Shown here piece after piece: positions 1 to 5,560 of a stretch of DNA of 5,842 nucleotides (positions are counted from its first letter, which is position 1; the number at the start of each line of letters is the position of its first letter). Source of the stretch: an uncultured bacterium (GTDB lineage: Bacteria; Pseudomonadota; Alphaproteobacteria; SP197). The notes beneath the pieces were generated by a model that did not search any database, was not told the DNA's origin, and saw only the letters and a program-made list of their open reading frames with translations. The DNA lies in NCBI GenBank assembly GCA_938014945.1, contig CALLQH010000094.1, positions 1 through 5,842 on the forward strand. The letters are read 5' to 3'. Both the position numbers and the translations under genes were made by a program.

Positions 1-2
1 CG

Positions 3-1445
3 GCCCTGGCCGATGAGGAGGTTGCCGAGGCTCCACCCGAGATCCCGGCCGGTGCCGAGTTCGTCGAGTTCGATGACTCGGTCTTTGTTTCCGATCCGGT
101 GTACGAGGACAATTCGTACAATCCCGAGGCGCAGATCGACATCTATGGCGGCAAGACTGCGATCGATGCGCCCAGACCCCTGCTGGAGTGGGGCAATCCG
201 CTCTATCAGGCCGGTGAGTTCGGTGACGACTATGCCTTCATGGGCACCAACAACCTCATGCGCCCGGGCCTGCGCGCCTATGGTGACCTGCGCACCGCGG
301 TGGCCTTCAACAACAACGGTGGCAACGAACTCGGTCAGGTGGCCACACGCCTCAACCTCGACATCGATCTGATGCTGACGGCCACCGAGCGCATCCATGC
401 CTTCTTCCGGCCGCTCGATCAGGACAACAAGTTTACCCGCTACGAGTTCGCCGGTGGCGACCACGAGCGCGGTTTCACCAACGAGTTCAACGGCATCCCC
501 CAGAACCTGTACTTCGAAGGCGACCTGGGTGCGATCTTCGCGGGTTTCAGCGGCGAGCCGTCGAGTGTCGACGTGCCGTTCGCGGTCGGCCTGGTGCCGC
601 TGCTGTTCCAGAACGGCATCTGGGTCGATGACGCCTTCGTCGGCGGTGCCATCACCATCCCGGCCAAGAACAGCCCCGCGCTGGACATCACCAACTACGA
701 CATCACCTTCTTTGCCGGCTTCGACAAGGTGACCAATCCCGGCATCCGCGACTCCCTCGGCGGTCTCGCCGACGACGACCTCAACATCTACGGCGTCACC
801 GGCTTCTTCGAGGCCAACAGGGGTTACTGGGAGGTCGGTTTCGGCGGCATTCAGGGCAAGGATTCGCTCAAGGGCCAGGGCTTCTACAGCGCCACGATGG
901 CCTTCACGCGGCGTTACGGCGGCTGGCTCTCCAACTCGGTCCGCGGCGTCTGGGACTTCGGCCAGAACCCGGCACCCGGTACGCCCAAGACCGCCGACGG
1001 CTTCGCCCTGTTGGTGGAAAACTCCTTCGTCTCCGCGCAGCCGCTGGTTCTGGTGCCCTATTTCAACGCCTTCGTCGGCTTCGACACGCCCCAGCCGCTG
1101 GCGCGCAACAAGGGCCTGCTGAAGAACACCGGCATCAACTTCGATACCGACGACCTGACCGGCTTCCCCAAGCTCGACGACACCGCCAACAACACCTTCG
1201 GCGGCGCCCTGGGCATCGAGTACCTGTTCGACCTGGATCGTCAGATCGTCTTCGAGGTTGCCGGCCTGAAGGCTTTCGGCGATGCGACCGGTCGCTCGGC
1301 GCCCGGCGATCAGGCCGCCATCGGCATCCGTTATCAGCAGCCGTTGAGTCTTGCCTGGATCATCCAGGCGGATGCGATGTACGGCGTGCTGGAGAATGCC
1401 GACAACATTTCCGGTATCCGCCTCGAACTGCGTCGCAAGTTCTAG
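3..1445 (+). CDS. Outer-membrane beta-barrel (porin-like) protein, 5' end missing
   Basis: The reading frame is open from the left edge, so the start codon and any signal peptide lie outside; 480 residues are visible. The visible N-terminus (ALADEEVAEAPPEIPAG) is acidic and Pro/Ala-rich, like the start of a mature exported protein. The rest is rich in Gly, Asn, Asp and aromatic residues, with short alternating polar/apolar stretches such as GYWEVGFGGI, GFYSATMAFTRRYGGW and TFGGALGIEYLF. The chain ends in RLELRRKF; a C-terminal Phe after a beta strand is the usual outer-membrane assembly signal. I see no heme CxxCH motif and no soluble enzyme domain. A GTG at 99 could serve as a start, but it would discard coding-like sequence and leave no signal peptide. 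The gene is 18 bp upstream of an anchored flavin reductase and is probably cotranscribed with it. The barrel call is from composition and the C-terminus; the specific family and cargo are not recognised. Confidence 0.7.
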   Translation, partial: ALADEEVAEAPPEIPAGAEFVEFDDSVFVSDPVYEDNSYNPEAQIDIYGGKTAIDAPRPLLEWGNPLYQAGEFGDDYAFMGTNNLMRPGLRAYGDLRTAVAFNNNGGNELGQVATRLNLDIDLMLTATERIHAFFRPLDQDNKFTRYEFAGGDHERGFTNEFNGIPQNLYFEGDLGAIFAGFSGEPSSVDVPFAVGLVPLLFQNGIWVDDAFVGGAITIPAKNSPALDITNYDITFFAGFDKVTNPGIRDSLGGLADDDLNIYGVTGFFEANRGYWEVGFGGIQGKDSLKGQGFYSATMAFTRRYGGWLSNSVRGVWDFGQNPAPGTPKTADGFALLVENSFVSAQPLVLVPYFNAFVGFDTPQPLARNKGLLKNTGINFDTDDLTGFPKLDDTANNTFGGALGIEYLFDLDRQIVFEVAGLKAFGDATGRSAPGDQAAIGIRYQQPLSLAWIIQADAMYGVLENADNISGIRLELRRKF

Positions 1446-1450
1446 GGGCG

Positions 1451-1457
1451 AGGGAGG
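1451..1457 (+). promoter_or_regulatory. Shine-Dalgarno site of the flavin reductase gene
   Basis: AGGGAGG lies 6 nt before the ATG at 1464, inside the 18-nt gap after the barrel gene's TAG. It fixes the reductase start and supports translation from a shared message. Confidence 0.8.
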
Positions 1458-1463
1458 CCTGAC

Positions 1464-2744
1464 ATGGAGCCCAACCTGATCCTCAACCTGGCCGCTGCAC
1501 TGGTCTTCGGCGCCATCGCGGCCTATGTGCTGCTGTTGGCGTTCCGTCAGGCGCACAGTGCCGCGGTGTCGGCCCGAACCGCCGATCTGGAGCAGCAGTT
1601 CCTGCGGCGCAAGATCGACGATCTGATCGAGACCCGCCGTTTCGAGCGCCAGCGCGAAGAGCTCTCCTGGAGCGGCTGGCGCAAGTTCGAGGTGGTCGAG
1701 CGGGTAGACGAGGGCGGCGACATCTGCTCCTTCTACCTGCAACCGCACGACAAGCAGACGCTGCCGCCCTTCATGCCGGGCCAGTACCTGACCTTCCAGC
1801 TGAAGCTGGCCGGCGCCACCAATCACACCGTGCGCTGCTACTCGCTTTCGGACTGGCACAACGGCCAGCGTTACCGCATCAGCGTGAAGCGCCAGGTGCC
1901 GCCGCGGGATCCGGCCAAGGCCGACATCACCAAGTCGTCGTCCAACTGGCTGCACGACAACATCCGCCAGGGTGACATCCTGGACGTCAAGGCGCCCAGC
2001 GGACATTTCTACCTCGATCTCGGTCGCCATCACCCGGTGGTGCTGATCGGCGGCGGCATCGGCCTGACGCCGGTGCTGTCGATGCTGAACGCGCTGGTCG
2101 ACCGCGGCTCCGAGCAGGAGATCTGGTTCTTCTACGGCGTGCGCAGCGGCCGTGAGCACATCATGCGCGAGCACCTCGACCGCATCGCGCGCGAGCATCC
2201 CAACGTTCATCTCCATGCCTGCTATTCCGATCCCGAGGAAGGCGACATCGAGGGCGTGCATTACGCGCACAAGGCGCGTGTCAGCGTCGATCTGTTCAAG
2301 AAGCTGCTGCCCTCGAACAACTTCGATTATTACTTCTGCGGCCCGCCGCCGATGATGACCTCGCTTTACGAGGGGCTGCGCGAATGGGGTGTTCCCGAGG
2401 AGCGCATCCACTTCGAGGCGTTCGGTCCGGCCAGCGTCAAGCGCGTCGCCCAGGCGGCCCAGCCTGCCGAGGGTGCGCCCGCAGCGGCGACCATGCAGGT
2501 GACCTTCGCCCGCTCCAACAAGACGGTGGCGTGGGATGCATCCTTCACCTCGCTGCTGGATTTCGCCGAGGCCAATGGCGTCGCCATGGAATCGGGCTGC
2601 CGCGCGGGCAACTGCGGCACCTGCATTGCCGCGGTGAAGGCGGGCAACGTCACCTATGTGACGCCGCCGGGTTCCCAGCCCGATGCCGGTTCCTGCCTGA
2701 CCTGCTGCACGATCCCGGCGGGCGATCTCAGCATCGACGCGTGA
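1464..2744 (+). CDS. Membrane-anchored ferredoxin-NAD(P)H flavin reductase with C-terminal [2Fe-2S] domain
   Basis: 426 residues. Residues 5-27 form one hydrophobic helix, followed by Arg28, His31 and Arg38, so the positive-inside rule places the rest in the cytoplasm. Residues 35-67 are highly charged and probably helical, perhaps a coiled coil. The FAD domain spans about 70-185, with PGQYLTF (105-111) and RCYSLS (124-129), the flavin-binding RxYS motif. The NAD(P)H domain spans about 188-320, with GGGIGLTP (196-203) and CGPPPMM (292-298). A linker rich in Ala and Pro (about 328-343) leads to a plant-type ferredoxin domain whose cluster ligands are likely Cys379, Cys384, Cys387 and Cys414. 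The FAD/NAD part resembles flavohemoglobin and phenol-hydroxylase-type reductases. The expected role is passing electrons from NAD(P)H through FAD and the [2Fe-2S] cluster to an unknown acceptor, either a membrane partner or an oxygenase encoded elsewhere. The fold is secure; the partner is unknown. Confidence 0.9.
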   Translation: MEPNLILNLAAALVFGAIAAYVLLLAFRQAHSAAVSARTADLEQQFLRRKIDDLIETRRFERQREELSWSGWRKFEVVERVDEGGDICSFYLQPHDKQTLPPFMPGQYLTFQLKLAGATNHTVRCYSLSDWHNGQRYRISVKRQVPPRDPAKADITKSSSNWLHDNIRQGDILDVKAPSGHFYLDLGRHHPVVLIGGGIGLTPVLSMLNALVDRGSEQEIWFFYGVRSGREHIMREHLDRIAREHPNVHLHACYSDPEEGDIEGVHYAHKARVSVDLFKKLLPSNNFDYYFCGPPPMMTSLYEGLREWGVPEERIHFEAFGPASVKRVAQAAQPAEGAPAAATMQVTFARSNKTVAWDASFTSLLDFAEANGVAMESGCRAGNCGTCIAAVKAGNVTYVTPPGSQPDAGSCLTCCTIPAGDLSIDA

Positions 2745-2771
2745 GGCGCCGTGCTGCCGCCCCCCGGGGCG

Positions 2772-2778
2772 AGGAAGG
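2772..2778 (+). promoter_or_regulatory. Shine-Dalgarno site of the DenD-like gene
   Basis: AGGAAGG sits 6 nt before the ATG at 2785, in the 40-nt gap after the reductase. It selects this ATG as the start. No convincing promoter or terminator fits in the gap, so read-through from the reductase is likely. Confidence 0.75.
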
Positions 2779-2784
2779 AAGACC

Positions 2785-3771
2785 ATGAAGGTGGTGATCA
2801 CCGGCGGCCTGGGATTCCTGGGCCGCCGTCTTGCCGATGCGCTTCTGGCGCGGGGAAGCCTGGCTGGTGTGTCGGGCGAGCAGGAGGCCATCGACAGCAT
2901 CGTGCTGTTCGATGCCGTCGCGCCCGAGCAGCGTCCCGTGGGCCTGGATGATCGTATTGCCATCGTAGCGGGTGACATCGCCGACCGCGACACGGTGCAC
3001 GGTCTGGTCGACCGGCCGGATATCTCGCTCTTTCATCTCGCCTCCGTGGTCAGCGGCGGCGGCGAGAAGGACTTCGACCTCGCCATGCGGGTCAACCTCG
3101 ATGGCGGGCGTCATGTCATGGAAGCGCTGCGCAGCGCGCAGGGCAAGCGCCGCCTGGTCTTCGCAAGCTCGATCGCTGTTTTCGGTGGGCCCTGGCTGCC
3201 GGATTCGGTGGGCGACGACACCAAGCAGCTTTCCCAGACCACCTACGGCGTCACCAAGACCATCGGCGAACTGCTGATCAACGACTACAGCCGCAAGGGT
3301 TTCCTCGACGGGCGTTCGGCGCGCCTGCCCACCGTCATCATCCGGCCGGGCAAGCCCAATGCCGCCGCTTCGGGGTTCTCCAGCGGCGTCTTCCGCGAGC
3401 CGCTGAGCGGTGTCGACTATGTTCTGCCCGTGGGGCTCGACACGGTGATGCCGGTGCTGGGTTATCGCGCCGTGGTCGACGGCATGATCGCCCTCCACGA
3501 ACTGCCCGCCGACGCCCTCGGCGCGGATCGCGCCGTGGGCCTGCCCGCGCTGACCGTAACGGTCGGCGACATGGTGGCGGCCCTGCGCCGGGTTGCCGGC
3601 AACCGCCCGCTGGGGGCGATTACCGTGGAGCCCGATCCCTTCATCGAGGCGATCTGCAAGGGCTGGCCGGCCGATACCCACTTCCAGCGTGCCCTGGATC
3701 TGGGCCTGCCGCGCGAGGCTTCGCTCGACGAGATCGTCACCTACTACATCGCCGACTACGTCGACGCGTAG
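2785..3771 (+). CDS. denD: NAD-dependent epimerase/dehydratase-family protein, probable D-erythronate dehydrogenase
   Basis: 328 residues, the usual length for an extended short-chain dehydrogenase. The N-terminal Rossmann motif is ITGGLGFLG (5-13, GxxGxxG). Asp43 at the end of the second strand (VLFDA) fits NAD preference. The catalytic set is visible: Ser128/Ser129 in FASSIAVFGG, then Tyr154 and Lys158 in YGVTK. The C-terminal half carries stretches I recall from the DenD family: RLPTVIIRPGKPN (180-192), the FREPLSG segment (203-209), and LPALTVTVGDM (253-263). DenD oxidises D-erythronate to 2-oxo-tetronate with NAD+ in the cytoplasm, the first step of D-erythronate breakdown before OtnK kinase and OtnC decarboxylase. 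Neither partner is in the window. The gene follows the reductase by 40 bp and converges on the CoA-transferase gene. Subfamily assignment is from recalled similarity; a related sugar or sugar-acid substrate is possible. Confidence 0.8.
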   Translation: MKVVITGGLGFLGRRLADALLARGSLAGVSGEQEAIDSIVLFDAVAPEQRPVGLDDRIAIVAGDIADRDTVHGLVDRPDISLFHLASVVSGGGEKDFDLAMRVNLDGGRHVMEALRSAQGKRRLVFASSIAVFGGPWLPDSVGDDTKQLSQTTYGVTKTIGELLINDYSRKGFLDGRSARLPTVIIRPGKPNAAASGFSSGVFREPLSGVDYVLPVGLDTVMPVLGYRAVVDGMIALHELPADALGADRAVGLPALTVTVGDMVAALRRVAGNRPLGAITVEPDPFIEAICKGWPADTHFQRALDLGLPREASLDEIVTYYIADYVDA

Positions 3772-3779
3772 AAGGCGCC

Positions 3780-4991
3780 TTAGCGTACTGCGCCGCTTTC
3801 GCGCAGGGCGGCGATCTCCTCCGTGCTCAATCCTGCCTCGGCAAGCAGCATGTCCGTGTGTTCGCCGGCCTTGGGCGCGCGCGCCGTGGCGCCGCCCTGG
3901 GTGGCGGTCATGCGGATCGGCGTGTTCGCGATGGTCGCCGTGTGCGAGGAGCCGGCATGGCCGACCTCGGCCAGCATGCCGCGCGCGGCCAGATGCGGGT
4001 CGGCGAAGAGATCGCCGACCGTGTTCACCGGACCGAACGGGACACGCCCGCCGATCAGTGCGGAAAGCTCCATCTTGGTGCGGGGCAGGGTCCAGGCCGT
4101 GACCAGCGCGATGACTTCGGCCTGGCGCTTCGTGCGCTCGGCGTTCAGCGCATAGCGGGGATCGTGGCCCAGCTCGGGCTGCTCCATGATCTCCGTCAGC
4201 AGGACCCAGAAGTGATCCTTGGGGCAGCCTACGGCGACCCATCCGTCGGCGCAGGGGAAGGTGCCGAAGGGGGCGAACAGGGGATGGTGATTGCCGTCCC
4301 GCCCGGCGACGGCGCCGGTGTAGGAGGCGAGCATCGCGGCCCGTTCGCAGATGGCGAAGATGCCGTCGACCATGGCGACATCGACGAACTGGCCCTGGCC
4401 GGTCGCGCGGGCATGGATCACCGCCGAGAGCACGCCGATGGCCGAGAGCATGGCCGGGATGGTGTCACCCACGCCGGGGCCGATCTTGGTTGGCGGGCCG
4501 TCGGCCTCGCCCGTCAGCTGCATGATGCCGCCCATGGCCTGGGCGACGATGTCGTAGGCCGGCCAGTCCTGATAGGGGCTGACACCCGTGCGCGGATCGC
4601 CGAAGCCGCGGATCGCGCCATAGACCAGACGCGGGTTGATCGCCGCCAGGCTCTCGTAGCCAAGGCCCAGGCGGTCCATGACGCCTGCGCGGAAGTTCTC
4701 CATCACCACGTCGGCGCCCTCGGCCAGCTTGCGGAAGGCCTGCTTGCCGCCCTCGGATTTCAGGTCCAGGCAGATCGAGCGTTTGTTGCGGTTGATGCTC
4801 TGGAAGTAGCCGCCGTAGTGGCGCTCGGCGTCGTCGGCGAAGTGGGGCCCATAGACCCGCGTGCCTTCGCCTTCGGGCGGCTCGATCTTGATGACGTCGG
4901 CGCCCTGGTCGGCCAGCAGCATGGTGCAGAACGGCCCCGCCATCATCTGCGTCAGGTCGAGCACACGCACGCCCTGGAGGGCGCCGCTCAT
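3780..4991 (-). CDS. Class III (CaiB/BaiF family) CoA-transferase
   Basis: 403 residues, normal for the family. The start is the ATG at 4991, giving MSGALQGVRVLDLTQ, the standard family N-terminus; a longer in-frame opening from a GTG at 5264 adds 91 residues with no family resemblance and runs across a terminator-like hairpin. Family features include MMAGPFCTMLLADQGADVIKIE (16-37), INRNKRSICLDLKS (66-79), the VMENFRAGVMDRLGLGY segment (96-112), and GEADGPPTKIG (161-171). Asp176 in GVGDTIPAM is the probable catalytic Asp that forms the glutamyl/aspartyl-CoA-type intermediate (Asp169 in formyl-CoA transferase). GQGQFVDVAMVDG (198-210) and PFGTFPCADGWVAVG (241-255) follow. These enzymes move CoA from an acyl-CoA to a free acid; neither donor nor acceptor can be named from sequence. 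A weak AGGG lies 10 nt before the start. The stop is 8 bp from that of the convergent dehydrogenase gene. Confidence 0.92.
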   Translation of the reverse strand: MSGALQGVRVLDLTQMMAGPFCTMLLADQGADVIKIEPPEGEGTRVYGPHFADDAERHYGGYFQSINRNKRSICLDLKSEGGKQAFRKLAEGADVVMENFRAGVMDRLGLGYESLAAINPRLVYGAIRGFGDPRTGVSPYQDWPAYDIVAQAMGGIMQLTGEADGPPTKIGPGVGDTIPAMLSAIGVLSAVIHARATGQGQFVDVAMVDGIFAICERAAMLASYTGAVAGRDGNHHPLFAPFGTFPCADGWVAVGCPKDHFWVLLTEIMEQPELGHDPRYALNAERTKRQAEVIALVTAWTLPRTKMELSALIGGRVPFGPVNTVGDLFADPHLAARGMLAEVGHAGSSHTATIANTPIRMTATQGGATARAPKAGEHTDMLLAEAGLSTEEIAALRESGAVR

Positions 4992-5081
4992 GGCCGGGAC
5001 ACCCTGTAGCTGGTCCTGTCTGCGTAGGGAGGCTGCTTGTCTTCTGTCACCGGTGTTTCCTGCGGTTTGTGCGTTCGCCAC

Positions 5082-5110
5082 GGTATAGGCGCTGCACTGC
5101 GCGCTGAAAA
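5082..5110 (-). promoter_or_regulatory. Candidate promoter of the CoA-transferase gene
   Basis: On the minus strand, TTTTCA (5110-5105) matches the sigma-70 -35 consensus at 4 of 6 positions. TATACC (5087-5082) matches the -10 consensus at 4 of 6, with a 17-bp spacer. Transcription would begin near 5075 and give a leader of about 85 nt. Spacing is ideal but the hexamers are imperfect. Confidence 0.4.
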
Positions 5111-5119
5111 CGATCGACT

Positions 5120-5146
5120 GGCGAAAAACCGCCGCGACTCGCGGCG
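5120..5146 (-). terminator. Rho-independent terminator-like hairpin, minus strand
   Basis: CGCCGCG (5130-5136) and CGCGGCG (5140-5146) form a perfect 7-bp GC stem with a 3-nt loop. Read on the minus strand, the stem is followed by GTTTTTCGCC, a five-T run, as in an intrinsic terminator. On the plus strand it is followed only by TTCTGCG, a poor tail. An outer pair, GGCGAA (5120-5125) with TTCGCC (5155-5160), could extend the structure. It lies just upstream of the candidate CoA-transferase promoter, so it may block transcription entering from the right. Confidence 0.5.
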
Positions 5147-5336
5147 TTCTGCGATTCGCCCCGAATTCCTGGTGACGGGACCGGCGGCAGTTCTTGCGCA
5201 CGTCGCTTCCTGTGCTGCAGTGCCGTTCGTGGTTCGCAGTTGCGGCAAGATAGGGAAGCAACACCGGAATTGTCTCCGGCAGAGGGCCTCCCTGCGACTG
5301 TCTTTTCGCGCCGCAACAACGTGCCTCCGCATCGCC

Positions 5337-5342
5337 TTGACA
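5337..5342 (+). promoter_or_regulatory. Candidate -35 element of the solute-binding protein promoter
   Basis: A perfect TTGACA hexamer lies about 220 bp before the solute-binding protein start and just before the AT-rich segment. No good -10 hexamer sits at 16-18 bp; the nearest plausible one, GTTAAT (5363-5368), is 20 bp away. The -35 is therefore suggestive only, or the promoter depends on an activator. Confidence 0.35.
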
Positions 5343-5365
5343 CCCCCACTGTTAAGTGATGCGTT

Positions 5366-5389
5366 AATGACTAAACAAATAACTAAACA
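5366..5389. repeat. Tandem 12-bp repeat, candidate operator
   Basis: AATGACTAAACA (5366-5377) is followed directly by AATAACTAAACA (5378-5389), identical at 11 of 12 positions. GTTAA also occurs twice 12 bp apart (5351 and 5363). The 12-bp period puts the copies about one helical turn apart. Position next to the TTGACA hexamer suggests binding sites for a regulator of the transporter operon. No regulator is encoded in the window. Confidence 0.5.
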
Positions 5390-5408
5390 CGCCGGACGGC
5401 AAGGCAGA

Positions 5409-5438
5409 GCCCCGAAGGGGCCGGCGGGCCGAACCGGC
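5409..5438 (+). other. Two overlapping inverted repeats in the transporter leader
   Basis: GCCCC (5409-5413) pairs with GGGGC (5417-5421) around a GAA loop. GCCGG (5420-5424) can pair with CCGGC (5434-5438) around a 9-nt loop. The two stems share 5420-5421, so they compete there. Neither is followed by a T-run, so they do not form an intrinsic terminator. No known riboswitch class is recognised. Confidence 0.3.
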
Positions 5439-5546
5439 GAAACGGAGAGAAGCGTCGTTGGGTTTGCCCGATCCCGGGGGCCGCATCTGCCGATGTGCAG
5501 CGCGGACGGACGGGGCCCCGACGATCAGCGGGCGCGAGGCGCCACT

Positions 5547-5553
5547 AGGGGAG
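5547..5553 (+). promoter_or_regulatory. Shine-Dalgarno site of the solute-binding protein gene
   Basis: AGGGGAG lies 7 nt before the ATG at 5561. It is a strong, well-spaced site that settles this start, which also yields a complete signal peptide. Confidence 0.85.
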
Positions 5554-5560
5554 ACCAACA

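Larger units (their letters stand above)
4992..5560. other. Divergent intergenic region between the CoA-transferase and solute-binding protein genes
   Basis: This 569-bp stretch has no ORF I can support on either strand. Frames across it are Arg-rich shadows. From left to right it holds the CoA-transferase leader and a candidate minus-strand promoter (5082-5110), a strong hairpin (5130-5146), a short CCGGA/TCCGG inverted repeat (5264-5279), a TTGACA hexamer (5337-5342), an AT-rich segment with a tandem 12-mer (5366-5389), and a GC-rich probable leader (5391-5560). Local AT content at 5351-5389 stands out sharply from the surroundings. Confidence 0.7.

Noticed and set aside
99..1445. GTG at 99 as the true start of the barrel protein
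   Set aside because: The frame continues upstream to the window edge with coding-like sequence, and starting at 99 would leave an outer-membrane protein without a signal peptide.
2759..2770. CCCCGGGG palindrome between the reductase and DenD-like genes as a terminator
   Set aside because: It has no loop-forming spacing and no T-run, and is followed directly by a Shine-Dalgarno site. It looks like GC-rich background.
2728..4242. 504-codon open frame on the minus strand across the dehydrogenase gene and its neighbours
   Set aside because: It is antisense to the well-supported DenD-like gene and overlaps the CoA-transferase in another frame. Its product is Arg-, His- and Gly-rich with no family motifs, as expected of a shadow frame in GC-rich DNA.
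3858..5009. 383-codon open frame on the plus strand
   Set aside because: It is antisense to the CoA-transferase, whose catalytic and family motifs are clear. The translation is low-complexity Gly/Ala/Asp/Arg/His with no recognisable domain.
4992..5264. 91-residue N-terminal extension of the CoA-transferase
   Set aside because: The family N-terminus begins at the ATG at 4991. The extension is Arg-rich, lacks family resemblance, and would translate through the terminator-like hairpin and candidate promoter.
5264..5279. CCGGA/TCCGG inverted repeat as a terminator or operator
   Set aside because: The 5-bp stem with a 6-nt loop is short, has no T-run on either strand, and could arise by chance in this composition.
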